A stretch of 64,000 nt of DNA from contig NC_064673.1 of assembly GCF_023278565.1 (NCBI RefSeq), forward strand, positions 1,798,001-1,862,000, in the 5' to 3' direction. Made by a program: the position numbers and the translations under genes. Positions 47,885 to 59,975 of this stretch are shown here, one piece after another (within the stretch, counting starts at the first letter, position 1; each line of letters starts with the position of its first letter). The notes below the pieces were generated by a model. It was not told the origin of the DNA. It saw nothing but the letters and a program-made list of their open reading frames with translations, and ran no database searches. This DNA is from Colletotrichum lupini (Eukaryota > Ascomycota > Sordariomycetes > Glomerellales > Glomerellaceae).

Positions 47885-50120
47885 ATGGGGCGCCCACCGG
47901 CGTACATTTTCGTCGTCAGGTAAGAGGACCTTCTCACAACCCACGCTTGCAAGCTTCTGGAAGGCTGACGAGACTACTAGGCATGGCGCACGTCTCGACG
48001 CCGCCGACAAGAAGTGGCATCTCACGTCCCCGACACCTTACGACCCTCCTCTGACCTACGGCGGCTGGCAGCAAGCCAAAGCACTCGGCATACGCATTGG
48101 AAACATACTGAGACAGGCCGAAGCAGAGGTCAATGCCGATTCCAAGTTCTCCAACGGCCGCAATGGCTCTGTCGACTCGCAAAAGAGGCGCCGCAAGTTC
48201 AAGGTTGTCCTCCATAGCTCCCCGTTCTTGCGATGCGTCCAAACCTCCGTCGCCATCAGCGCGGGCCTGGCCCAGGCGCCTCCGCCCGGTACGCCCTCGT
48301 ACTCGATGCCCTCGCCCAGCGCGAACCCTTCAGCCTCACCCTTTGTTCTCCCAGCGTCCGTAGCTGAGGAAGTCGATCCCCTCTCGAACGACGCGAACGG
48401 TACCAAGCCCGAGCAGGCCAAGAAGAAGCTGATCAAGAAATCGACGTTGCGCCTGGATGCCTTCTTGGGGGAGTGGCTGTCCCCGGAATACTTTGAAATG
48501 ATTACGCCGCCTCCGGGTTCCGCGATGATGCTGGCTGGAGCAAAGGCCGATCTGCTCAGACGGGAGAACATTCACGCCCACAACCACATCCAAGAGCACT
48601 CCCATCACCACGCAAATTCCGTCGGCCAAGCCCAGAGTCAGTTGTGGAACAGCCCAAAGTTCAGAGCTGCCCCCGCTCCCGCCCCCGAAAGGTCTGGATC
48701 TTCGGACTCCAACTCACCTTCCATCCTGGGTCTCGAAAACGTATCTGCCGTGGCTGGTGCTCTGCCGCGGAGTCGGGCTGGCAGTACGGCTAGCACCTCA
48801 AGCCAGCGCGTTCGTTTCACACTGCCAGAGCCCGCGAACCCAAATGACGGATATGTCGCCCCCAGTCCCCACTACGCTATTTCACCAAACCACACCATCC
48901 CCGACGGCTATGTTGCGCACGCGCGAGATGCTTGCGTGTCAGTAGATTACCAATGGGATTCGATGCGGGAGCCTCTGGACTGGGGCGATGGTGGCAAGTA
49001 CGGTGAGGAGTGGACAGCCATGCACCACCGATTTAGGAAGGGTATTCAGAAGCTGGTGGACTGGTACACTACGGCTGAGCGTCCCGCGGAGATGGTCACC
49101 AAGGTCGTCAAGACCTCCCAAAATGGTGACACCGAGTGTGCTATCGATGATGAGGAAGACGACGATGTAGAGCCGGTGGTCATCCTGGTATCTCACGGTG
49201 CCGGTTGCAACGCCTTGATCGGCGCCATTACGCACCAGCCGGTCCTGATGGACGTGGCGATGGCTTCTCTGACCGTGGCCGCCAGAAAGCCCGGTCGCGA
49301 CTCGGAGCCCTCCGGCTTGGATACGCCCATGTCGGAACCTGACGTCGACCCAATGTCCGGCACGAAAGGAATCATCCCCGTCCATCATTATTACGATCTC
49401 AAACTATTTGCAAACACCGAGCATCTGCGCCAGCCTGTCTCGGCCACCCACAATCTATCCAGAGCTCCCTCGACAGCCTCAAATCACTCACAAAACGGAC
49501 AGTCATACTCGCGAGGGCGCATCTCGACCGTAGGATCGACCACATATACGCCGACGCCGATCACATTCAACCCCGACTCGTTTGACTTTGGAAGTAGAAG
49601 CAACTCGGCAAACGCAAATCTGGGCAGCATGCGCCGTGTTTCGAATAACACTTACTCCCTCCCCAGGACGCCCGCGCTCAATACGACCGGGATCACGGTC
49701 GGCAGCGGCGCAACAAACTTTACGAAGCCATCACCGACCTTGTCCGTGGGGCTGTGGTCGCCAATCACACCAAAGAAGGAGACGGAAGAGGAGGAGGACG
49801 AGGAGGACGACATCTTTCCGGACTTTGACCACCGGAAGAAGTTGGCCGCCCTTTCCAAGCCCGGCCAGGAGATCGTCAAGCCTCCGACTCCAGAGAGAAA
49901 GGAGCCGCAGCTGGGTGGCCCGGCAAAGGTCCCCCTCAGACTGCAAGAGATCTCTCGTCCTACTTCGAGCGACGGCACGGACGAGGAGAACAAGATTCCT
50001 CAGTTGGGGACATTTGCCAGCGGGGGTCTATGGGGAGCGCCGCGCCCTTTGGGGGAGACTGAAATTATGCGCGACATGACGACCTCGAAGCGGCGTTGGA
50101 CCGTGAACGAGCGCGGTTGA
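47885..50120 (+). CDS. large histidine phosphatase superfamily protein
   Basis: Two exons, 47885-47919 and 47981-50120, give 725 codons (724 aa). The tiny first exon encodes MGRPPAYIFVV and two bases of Arg. Splicing the 61-nt intron (GTAAGA...CTGAC...CTAG) restores the family signature VVRHGAR, with the phospho-accepting His13. The second catalytic His is in LVSHGAGCN (about 417). A conserved block, SPTPYDPPLTYGGWQQAKAL, follows the first motif. The catalytic fold is interrupted and extended by Ser/Pro-rich and His-rich linkers, and a Ser/Thr/Pro-rich tail with an acidic EEEEDEEDD run follows (near genomic 49787-49812). This is much longer than a minimal phosphoglycerate-mutase-like enzyme (about 200-250 aa) but like fungal UBASH3-type members. 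The substrate is unknown; signalling is more likely than glycolysis. Confidence 0.87.
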
Positions 50121-50812
50121 TGGGCTGCTTCAAGAGACGACTGCATTGCGACGCGGCGTTGGACTATCTCATGGAATGAAGCGTACGAACATCCTCAAAG
50201 GACAGGATGGCATCACACAGCATGGAAGTTTTATCTTACAGCGGAAAAGCGCACACAATCACAACAGCGCTGTTACGCCTGCATCTGGGCGGCAAAAGGA
50301 CAAATCTCTACTTTTTTCATCTTCATTATGGCATTGCGTAGGGACAAAAAGTTTTGGAGTGGCTCCAGAGCATGATATCATTTTTAATAGCGCAGTAGGG
50401 AGGGGGGCATTAGCAGGAGGGTTTTGCCTTTTTTGAAGTTTCCCCCCCAAAAAAACTGCCACCAAATAGTTGTTATGAAGGCATGGATGGATAGCATAGA
50501 TGAATGAAATTACACAAAAAAGTTCAAACTGCAGTCGCTTGTTTACGTGTGTGTCTTTATCTGTGTGAGAGGAATTCGAGGCTGTGTCATGAGTGAAATA
50601 TTGAATAATTCGCTTCTAGTCTTGTTTAGGCATGACACAAGGGAAAACATCTCGAGACTATTCAGTGTAAGAGCTTTATGACGAGTATTGCCTCCATCTA
50701 GAAACGCCCCCCCGTGTACTCCCTCTTCGTATTCCACCACCGAAGCCCCCCCCCCCCCCCCCCCCCCCCCTTCCCCCCCTCCCCCCCCCCCCCCCCCCCA
50801 CCCCCACCCCCT

Positions 50813-50843
<31 letters not shown>

Positions 50844-50980
50844 CCCTCCCCCTCCCTCCCCCCCCCCCCCACCCCCCCCACCCCCCCCCCCCCCCCCTTT
50901 TCATCTTTGTCCTGCTCAATTTCTCACCAACTCGAACCACACACCATCTTATCCCCCTTCCTACACCTCCTTTCGCCCTC
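50121..50980. other. convergent intergenic region
   Basis: About 0.86 kb between the convergent phosphatase and carnitine-carrier genes, containing both 3' UTRs and the poly-C tract listed separately. No gene here; the proline-rich ORFs over this stretch are an effect of the C run. Confidence 0.6.
50746..50897 (+). repeat. 152-nt near-pure C tract (G tract on the minus strand)
   Basis: C runs broken only by occasional T or A. The other strand could form G-quadruplexes, and it would be transcribed as G-rich RNA in the 3' UTR of the carnitine carrier if that transcript reaches it. Such tracts are hard to sequence, so the exact length is uncertain. Confidence 0.9.
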
Positions 50981-52080
50981 TTAGTTGAAAGCCTTGTTCA
51001 TAGCCTGGTGCGCCAACTCGACACCGAGGAACGTGGCCGCGTTCGCGGGCACGGCCCTCGCCAGCGCGGGTCCGAACCCAGGGAAGAAGGCCTTCACACC
51101 GCCCCGTCCGTACACCTCGCGCACCACGCCGCCGAGCGTGACGTTCCCCTCGGCCGTCTGCAGGCGCGACTTGACCGTGTCGACGGGGAACACGGGGATC
51201 CACATCGCCACGCCCGCCGCCGCGCCGGCGGCCGTGACGGCGAGCAGGCTCAGCTCGCCCGAGGGCCTGCCCGTGACGGGGTCCTTGGGGGTGAGCCGCC
51301 GCTTGATGTACTCGTAGGCGGCGAAGTAGGCCGCGCTGCCGGGGCCGTCGCGCGCGAGCGTGGCGACGGAGCCGCGGAAGACGGAGCGCACCCCGCCCTC
51401 GGCGTAGAGCTGGCGGACGACGTCGGCGCCGCCTTTGTATTTGGGGGACTCGCCGGGCTTCAGGCGCTGGGACTGGACCTGGAGGATGACTTTTACGCGC
51501 TCGAAGGGGGCGGTGATGGCGGTCATGGGGATGGCGGAGAAGAAGCCTGCGGCGGAGACCTGGGCTATGGTGAGGGGGGCGTCGGGGGCGGAGGAGGTCG
51601 TGCGGACGAGGGTCTTGCCTAGGTCGTAGGCCCAGAAGGAGACGGCGACTGTTGGGGGGTGGGTGGGTTTGTTAGCCGAGAGGCACGAAGAGAGGAGAGG
51701 GGGAGGGACATACACATTGGCGTGACGCCCACGAGCGGCGCGCTCACGCCGGCGTACAGACCCCTCCGCAGGCCGTCGCGCGCGACGCTCTTGCGGACGA
51801 CGTCGATGGCGGAGGAGTAGACGCCCTTGTCGGCGGTCTGGAGGCGGACCTTGACGAGGTCAAAGGGGTGGCCTACGACGACGGCGCAGACGCCGCCGAA
51901 GCCGCCTGCCGCGAGGGAGCGGAGCTGGGTTGCGAGGCCCGAGGCCGCCGCTTTCGTGTCGGCTTTGAGCTCGTCTTTGGATTCGGGGAGGCGGGGGACG
52001 GCGTCGGCGACGGGGGTCGGGAGGGAGGTTTGGAGGGATTGGTTTAGGGATTTTGTTGCTTCTGTCGGGGAGGGTGCCAT
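50981..52080 (-). CDS. CRC1: mitochondrial carnitine/acylcarnitine carrier (Crc1/AcuH)
   Basis: Two exons, 52080-51714 and 51648-50981, give 345 codons (344 aa). Three mitochondrial-carrier repeats are present with signatures PFDLVKVRLQ (72-81), PFERVKVILQ and PVDTVKSRLQ. The segment GLYAGVSAPLVGVTPMF runs across the 65-nt intron (GTATGT...CAACAG) and is typical of the carnitine carrier subfamily. The protein exchanges acylcarnitine for carnitine across the inner membrane, linking cytosolic or peroxisomal acyl groups to mitochondrial metabolism. In Aspergillus the orthologue (acuH) is needed for growth on acetate and fatty acids. A 50-residue N-terminal extension rich in Ala/Pro/Ser precedes the first repeat. 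It converges with the phosphatase gene. Confidence 0.93.
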
Positions 52081-54426
52081 TTTGAGGGAGGGTGGAAGGG
52101 GGGAGGGGACCCTGGGTTGATTAGGAGGATTGGAGAAGGGAGGAAGGGAAGGTTTTGTGCGGACGACGAGAAGGAGGTTGTCGCGAGATGGTTGTCGTGG
52201 ATGAGAAGAGTGTTTGGGGAGAGGAAGGGGGAGCTTTCACGTGCTCTGGGTTTTCCCGTCTTCTCTGGCTTGGTTGCTGGTGTCCGGTAGCTTGCCCTAG
52301 GCGCGAAGCTGTGATGCGATCCAATGCGTGCCTTTACCACCGTGCGGTCCGTTCCTGGTGCAGTTTCTGGGTTGCTAGTTCTTGTTCTTTTTTTTGCAAC
52401 TATTCGTGCGTTCGGGAACTAGTAGTTGGAGTTGCAGTTTTGGATTCGGTCGTCCGTTGGAGAGGGCGGTGCGCGGTCGGATCGGAGAGAGGGAGTGAGA
52501 GACGCTTCAATGGCGGGAGACCTGGTACCTTGAGGTAGCTCGCTGCGGTTGCGGTACGTCAGTCGTTTGAGCCTCGGCAACACTCCAATTGGGGGGTTTT
52601 GGGAGTCTCCACTTGTAGCCGGAGTATGGGGAATTTTGTGTACCTTACGGAGGAGGTACCTTATCCACTCGAAGTAGTAAATTCCCCAGATTCTTTCCTT
52701 GAATTAGCTTGTGATGATTTTTATTTAGTCATGACTTGCTTACAGGTCCAATGAGGAAAACGTCAAGGAAAGAGGGACGCGACAAGTGGCCGGTGCATCC
52801 AAAAAGAGGACAGACCATCGTCTTTTCTTCACGTTCCTACGGGGCAATTGACTCGAGAGCTCATCCCAGCGGCGCGGGATGAAACTGCAGCAACCTCCAA
52901 CTCTTGAGGTGGCACTTGGCGCTGGCGGCACAGCGGTGCGGTGTACATGGATAGGTACTGTAGTGCGGTGTAATGGTCGGGTGCCTCGGTCGTTCGGCTC
53001 ATTGTGGTGCCAGGGCTCCTTCCCCCCCAACTTTTCCCACCACATGAGCTGCCCATCCCGCTACTTTCAGGTACTTACTCCATACCTTACCAAGGGCTGC
53101 TCCGGTCCGGGCGGGCTTTCTGGGGGAAAGGAGGAAACTTGAGAGGGAAAAGGAGGGGAAATGGGGGGAGGACCTGGGCCTAGATCGGGGCCTTGCTTTA
53201 GCGGGGTGCTCTGTATTTTGCTACTTCTTCATCCTAAGCAATACCTGCCAAAGGTACATAATTAGACCGGCGCGTGTGCAGAAAGATGGCGATGACGAAG
53301 AATCATAGGTGGCTTCTACATTGATGCTATTGAAATGCTTATGTGATGCAAACTATAATGTGTACCCGTTGGCTACTAATCGTGTAAACGGTCTGAAGGA
53401 AGAATGGGATGAAAGTCAATTCCCATAAACACACACACACACACAGAGACAGTTGGTGTCACTTTCATGTGATTTCCCAATGTCCCAATGCCATCATCGG
53501 TCAGCGTGCACAAAACACCCATCTCCCTCTCCCTGAAATACACCCGCCTTATAAGGACCTTGAAGTGAGACCACATTCCCGAGACGAGTTACAGAGTCGC
53601 ACAAAACCCCTCGCCCGACTTCCTAATCTCGCCTCCCCAAGTAAACAAAGTCGACGTCAACCGGCGAGTAAACAGCCACCAACAACAGCCCCCTCGACAA
53701 AGGCATCTCGGCTCGCTGCTGAAGTATCCAATTTCTCAAACTTCTGCCTCGAACCTCGAATGCCAGATCCTGCAGGCTACAAACACAACTCTCTTCCGCC
53801 ATAACGTCAGCCATTCTGGCCATGCAATGTTTAAACCCCGCGTGCCAATGTACCTCACACACCAAGTGGCAGCTCAACCCCCACGCGGGCGGACGGAGAA
53901 CTGCCCTCATTGCGAGACGTCACACGCTCGTATAGCATACTTCTTACAGGCCACCTCGGGTCGGCGGAGCATTCACAGAATTCATCAAGTAAGATAGGTG
54001 CGCGATAACTTTAGCCTCAAGGGTATCAAGCTTTTTTGTTCTCCATGTCCTCCATCGCCACCCCTCGCGCAAAACCATGTGTATGCACTTGCTTCTTCTA
54101 CTCATACAAAAAATGTTTCCTTGAATGGCCGTTCCGCAATGCCTTCCGTGATGCGACTTGCCTGATGTATAAACGTTCCGTGACTCCTAGAAGGAAGAAG
54201 AAGAAAGAGCCCGACCGCGTAAAACCCCCGTCTCCAAGATCGGGGGTCTCTCTAGCACCAAGCCTCTATGCGGTTCGCCTTCGCTTTCTGTCCCGCTGTC
54301 TAGTCAATGAAGAAGAAACACAAGAAAAATAGACCAGACACTCTACTCTCACTCCCGCTTCGTTCGTTCGTCCGGGATTGCCAATATCTCAGAAATCGTC
54401 GTCAAGGGGGTCGGTTGTCCGCTTCT
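52081..54426. other. intergenic region
   Basis: About 2.3 kb between two minus-strand genes: the promoter of the carnitine carrier and the 3' side of the Msc2-like gene. It contains GTACCTTACGGAGGAGGTACCT at about 52640-52661, an (AC)8 microsatellite at 53429-53444, and short unsupported ORFs. No gene recognised. Confidence 0.5.
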
Positions 54427-56176
54427 CTAAAATGCCCTCTTGAGGGGTGTCGTGGCCAATCCCGTCGACCTTCCAACGCCGCACCAGCAGCTGCCGTCGC
54501 CTTCTCTTTCGACCTGGACTACAATGTCCATTGAGTTCTTCAAGAGGTATTCCCGCACGCGATCCCGTACTTCGTCCAGGCTCGCACCTCTCCCCGCCAC
54601 GACGTGCACGATGCCCTGCAGCTTGTCCCCTGAGTCCTCGCTGCTCCGGTGGTCCATCCAGAACTTGGGCACCGAGTAGTTGACGACACCCTTTTGCTGC
54701 AAAATCCCCGCGAGCGTATTACGCAGGTTGTACTCAATGTCGTCGGGGATATTGAGAAGTAGGTTGCGCGCGGACGACTTGATGAGCGGAATCGCCGCGA
54801 GGAAAATCAGGATCGCAATGGCGCAAGAGGCCAAGGGGTCCCAAAACGTCCACCCCGTGTAGTACGTCAAGATTGTCGACAGCACTACGGAGGCGCTTCC
54901 CATCGTATCGGCCAGAACATGCAGAAAAATACCCTCCATGTTGTCGTTATGATGCGAGTGCCCGTGGCTATGCTTCTTTCCGTGCGAATGATCATGCCCG
55001 TGGTCGTGGTCGTCGTGTGAGTGCGAGTGGCCGTGACCATGGTCGTGGCCGTGGTGATGGTGTCCAAAGCCCCAAAGGCCCAGCAGGTTGATGACACCGC
55101 CGAGGAAGCTAACAATGAGAAGCTCCCGCAATCGGTGAAGTTCTTGACCTTCCCAAATTCGCTCAAACGCCTCCACGATAATCTCAACGCTAAGAAGCCT
55201 ATCATTTGTCAGCGTTGTGACTCGTGCTGCAGCCTGGGAAACCTACATCAGCAAAATGCCATTGGCGAAACCACTCAGCGTCTCGATCTTTCCAAGCCCA
55301 AATGGAAATCGCTGGCTCTGAGGCCATTTGCTAGTAACTGCGGCGCAAAGACCAACAAAGAGGGCAAAGCAGTCGAAAAACATGTGAATCGTGTCGCTGA
55401 GGAGACCGAGCGAGTCGGTGACGTAGCCGTAAAACGCTTGTACGGCCATGAAGCCAAAGTTGAGACTGCGAAAACCAGAATGTCAGTACTATTCAAGGTG
55501 GAGTGTTTCGTAGTCCGACTCACGTCATGAAGTAAAAGATTCTTCTCGAGTCCTTCTCCACGAGAATGGTGTGGAGGACCGGAACCGCCGGCGTATATTT
55601 CAGGAGAACCCTCGTAAACAGAGACGGCTTCGCATGGTCGTGAGAGTGGGAGTGGGAGTGGCTGTGGCTGTGGGCGTGTGAATGGCCGTGATGGTCGTGG
55701 CCATGGCAATCGCCATGAGCGTGGTCGTGCGAGTGTGAATGGTCGTGATCGTGATGATCGTGAGAATGCTCGTCTATCGTCATTGCGCCGTCAAGAGGCT
55801 GGAACGTTTCCGAAAAGGACCCATTTGTAGGCGTCAACAACTGACGACCGCTCGGTGTGATGTCCGTCTTCCAGCCGTCCATTGAAGCGAGAGAGCGAGG
55901 CGCCGCTCTTTCTCGAGGAATGGACGACTGGCTCGAGTTCGCTCGGTGATGTGAGTGGCCGCCGTGGGCGTGGCCATTGTGACCGTGTGAATGATCGTGG
56001 TTATGTGCGTGGCTGCTGCCGGTCGAGTCTTGGCTCTGGCTGTGGGAGTGCAGCCCGCCGGTGGACATTGTCGACTTCAATGCGTGAAGGGACGGCGGCG
56101 AGTGGGAGTGAGAGTGCATGTGGTGATGGTGAGCGTGCGGTAGAGCGGAGGATGGCAAGGCGTAGGACGAGGCCAT
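54427..56176 (-). CDS. His-rich CDF zinc transporter of the Msc2/ZnT5 type
   Basis: Three exons, 56176-55524, 55465-55247 and 55198-54427, give 548 codons (547 aa). Residues 1-195 contain three His-rich clusters made of HSH, HDH and HGH repeats. The transporter core has the TM2 metal site in SDTIHMFFDC (HxxxD), then RFPFGLGKIETLSGFANGIL and LLSVEIIVEAFERIW across the second intron. A second His-rich loop (GHDHGHGHSHSHDDHDHG region) precedes the TM5 site HVLADT. A cytosolic C-terminal domain follows. Yeast Msc2 works with Zrg17, and human ZnT5 with ZnT6, to load zinc into the ER/Golgi for secretory enzymes. This differs from the ZRC1-like gene at 14440-15935, which belongs to another CDF subgroup. 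Confidence 0.9.
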
Positions 56177-58521
56177 GTTGACCGCGGCGCGCGTTGTCGA
56201 GGTCGGTCGTCGGTCGGTCTGGGACCCGGGACTGGGATCGTTGTCGGTGTCGGTATCGGCGGGGATGGGCGAGGAAAAGGGCCTGTGTAGTGTCCCCTCT
56301 GTCGTATTTTCGTTGGGTCGTTTTCGTTCGCCTCTCCACCAAGGGCCCGTTGCGTCGGGATCTATTCGAAGATGCCCCTATCTTGTGCTAACCTGAGTCA
56401 TGGGCCGGACGTTATCCGCATCCGCTAATTTTTTCTGGGGTACGTCGAAGACAGGTCGACAACGGGTACGAGATATTGAAAAGCGTCGCAATTGAGGTGT
56501 CGTGGGACGTCCAGAACCGTGGAGCTGGAAGATGATGGAGCAAGAGTCGTGTGTGTGTTCGGGCCAGTGTACCTTGAGAAGACCTGGAGCTGGCAGTTGA
56601 TGGCGGTGCGTGGTGGTTCAGGGGACCTGCACAGGCTAAAAAGGCCGGAATGGAGTCGCCCCGTCAATGACGTTGCGCGCCGCAGTTCAACGCTGAGCGC
56701 TGGAGGGGGACGGGAGATTTGATCGTCGACGGACGTGCCGGCGCCTCGCACAGACAATGCTGGAAGCGGCGAGAGTAGGTAGACAGATACGAATGGATTG
56801 GTTCGCTTGTGCTGTCGAATGCTGAGACTTGGAGATCTAATAAGATGAAAGAGGACCAAATGTGGCTGAAAGGAGGAGCGGGGAGGGGAGCAAAGGAATT
56901 GAATGCAGAGGGGAGGAAGAAGAAGAGGAACAATAAGAGTGTCCTCGATGCTACCTTCCAGAGGCAATCAACCTAAGCCTCCACTTGCAAGGTATCGGTA
57001 TCGGTACGGCAGGTCGTCAAAAAGGCGGGATGGGCCAGCAGATGCCAGCATGGATGATGGAGGATGGAGCAGCGTTATTGTTTTTTTTTTTTTTTGGGCT
57101 GAACCATCGGGACGCATGGCATGTCGGGTGCTGCCTCCTTTCAATCTTTCAGATGAATCTCTCGCACCCGTGGACTTCTGGGACCTGAACCTAAAGGGGA
57201 ATCCAGCCGTCAACCCCTGCAGATTTCTCCGTGTGGGGAGAGGCCGGGCGCCGGGTACGTAAGGTGCAGGTCGAGGAGGGCGGTCGTGTCTGTGATTCGC
57301 TGGGTGACACATCAAAGATGCCATCCAATTGTCCATCAGGAGGGGCACTGGGCAGCTGCATAAAGCTGTTCAGGGGATAGAGTATGGATACGGATCAGCA
57401 TAGAGCAAGACAATGCAATACCCTCGATCCTGGCTTGCCTGGCATGTCTGGGCGGATAATCTCTGATGGGACGGTCGCGGGTAAGGCGGTGTGATGGCTA
57501 ACACTTGCTCATGCTATCCGCGGCCAGCCCCGTTGCGACATGTTTTCTGGGCCAAGCCAATGCCTGTGAGAGGAGTTCAGATGTCGCCGGGTGACAGGCA
57601 CACAGGCAAGACAGTCGACAGGCATGAATGGTCTTTTCTTCTCTCTTGTTGTGCTGAGGCTGAGTTGGTCTGTGTCGGTTTTGCATGTGCAGCAGCTGGT
57701 TTTCCATTAATTGGGTGACGAAAAGTCTCGTTCGGAGATTTCTAATTTAGCAATTGGTGAATCGTGATCCAGACCCACGCAGGGGATCTGCAGAGCGATG
57801 AAGCTACCGTCTGCCGCACCTCATCACCTTATTTTCTGATGATCCAGTTGTGAGGTTATCGAGGAGACTGGAACAGAAGGATGCGTACCTAGGTACCTTG
57901 ACTGAGGTACCTTACCTTAGGTACTCAGAGTGTTTCTCCACGTGACACCGTGTTATCGCGGCTATCTTGCTTATCAAATCATGGCGCCCACATCGGCCCC
58001 TCATTGGCGCCACCGTTGCAACATCCCAAAAGGCCTGCCCAAGTTGGAAGGCGCCAACAAGGACAAAGTCTTGGAAGGTGAGCGAGTCTAGCCCAGTAAA
58101 GAAGCTTCGTAGGCCTCTCGCGATTCCGGTTTGTTCCCCACGAGGCCATCGTCAGGTCACGCAAGTCTGGGCAATTTGGCCTTTTTTTGCTACCTACCAA
58201 AAACACTTCAACTTCGTGTCTCCTCCCCTCCCTCTTCAAGGATACTCAGCGAAACTCACGGATACTCCCCCCACCGCTCAGCCTTCAACTCAGACCCCTC
58301 CATGCGCGCACGCGCTAAGGCTGTTGATTGCAACTTCAGATGACAGGACGGGACACTTTGCATGACGGATACCACCACATCTGAGGCCTTGACGATCCAT
58401 CTCCAAACTCCACCGCATTTCTCACCTCAACCACTCACGGCAACGGAGACACAAAGATTCACTTTGGCCTACGCCGTCAATACCCTGCCACATTGGTCCC
58501 GAGCTGTCGCACATCGCCAAC
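56177..58521. promoter_or_regulatory. divergent intergenic region between the Msc2-like gene and ALG1
   Basis: About 2.3 kb that should hold two promoters. A dense palindromic block at 57886-57924 combines TACCTAGGTACCTTG, GAGGTACCTTACC and TTAGGTA. A 15-T run lies at 57081-57095. ORFs such as 56425-56967 minus have no motifs. No gene or RNA seen. Confidence 0.45.
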
Positions 58522-59975
58522 ATGTCGTTGATACCTCTCGTGTTATCCGTCATCGCTGGCATCTGCACCACTCTTGTCGCTGCTCTCGGCATCAACTTTC
58601 TCACAAAGCTGCTGCCCACTCGCTACCATGCGGCTGAGAACCCCAAGGATGACCACATCCAGATCCTGGTCCTCGGCGATATAGGCCGGAGCCCTCGCAT
58701 GCAGTACCATGCCATGAGTATCATGAAGCACGGCGGTAGAGTTGATCTCGTTGGTTACAAGGAGACTGCCCGCCATCCGGATCTCGTTGGCAATGAAAGA
58801 GTGGCTTTGTACCCATTGCCACCTCTTCCTACCGTCTTCAAATGGAACACCCTGCCGTTTCTCATCAATAAACCGGCCAAAGTTGTCTGGCAAGCCTATT
58901 CCATCTTCTACGTTTTGGCATATACTGCACCCCCAGCTCGATGGATTGTCATTCAGGTAAGTGAGCCGCTACTTTGTGGAATCCACAGTCTAACTTTTTG
59001 CAGAACCCTCCTTCTATCCCGACGCTGCATCTGGCTTTGCTCGTGTCCCTCCTGAGAGGAAGCCACCTGCTAATTGACTGGCACAACTATGGCTGGTCCA
59101 TCATGGCCACCGGCCGCAGCCAGAAGAACCCTCTGGTATGGCTCTACAAGAAGTATGAGATGTACTTTGGAAGGGTAGTCCCCACGGCCAACCTCACCGT
59201 CACCGACGCCATGGCACGGCAGCTCAAGGAGAAGCCGTATAGCAACAAGAAGCCCATCTTCACCCTGCACGATCGGCCAGCCGAAGTGTTCCAGCCCATC
59301 GCATCGACCAAAGCCCGGCAAGATTTTCTCTCGCATCTTAAGGAGACCAAGGACGTTGCCGACAGTATCATCGCCGGGACCACTCGTCTCATTGTCAGTA
59401 GCACATCATGGACCCCCGACGAGGATTTCGGCCTGCTGCTGGACGCCTTGGTGGCCTACGCGCACCCCGAAGAGGCCGTCACAGAGACCGGCGTTGGCCG
59501 ACCTCCGATACTGGCCATCATCACCGGCAAGGGCCCTCAGAAGGCCGAGTACGAGGAGAAGATCAAGAACCTCCGCCTGGAGGGTAAGCTCCCCGGCATC
59601 ACCATCTTGACTGCGTGGCTATCAACCCGCGAGTACGCCACGCTGCTCTCATGCGCCGACCTCGGTGTCTGCCTCCACAAATCCAGCTCTGGTGTTGACT
59701 TACCTATGAAGGTGGTTGACATGTTTGGTTCGGGGCTACCTGTAGCTGCCTACTCGGCATATGAGAGCTTCGGCGAGCTGATCAAGGAGGGTGAGAATGG
59801 GTGCGGATTTGAGACGGCTACTGAGCTGGCCGACGTTCTGATCAGGCTTCTAAGTGAGAGCGGCAAGGACGAGCTGAAGACCTTGAAGGCGGGAGCCATC
59901 AAGGAGGGAAGCTTACGCTGGGATGAGGAGTGGGATCGCGTCGTTGGGCGGATCGTGGGTGTAATTGATAGCTGA
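58522..59975 (+). CDS. ALG1: chitobiosyldiphosphodolichol beta-1,4-mannosyltransferase (Alg1)
   Basis: Two exons, 58522-58956 and 59004-59975, give 469 codons (468 aa). An N-terminal membrane anchor (about residues 4-28) precedes ILVLGDIGRSPRMQYHAMS, the characteristic start of the GT33 fold. IDWHNYGWSIMA follows the 47-nt intron (GTAAGT...TTGCAG). The nucleotide-sugar region reads SSSGVDLPMKVVDMFGSGLP, followed by YESFGELIKEGENG. Alg1 adds the first mannose to the dolichol-linked chitobiose on the cytosolic face of the ER, making the N-glycan core. An essential core gene; length is normal for the family. Confidence 0.95.

Noticed and set aside
50714..51622. 302-residue plus-strand ORF with a long poly-Pro start
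   Set aside because: Starts in the C tract and continues antisense to the carnitine carrier. The Pro run is an effect of the C tract.
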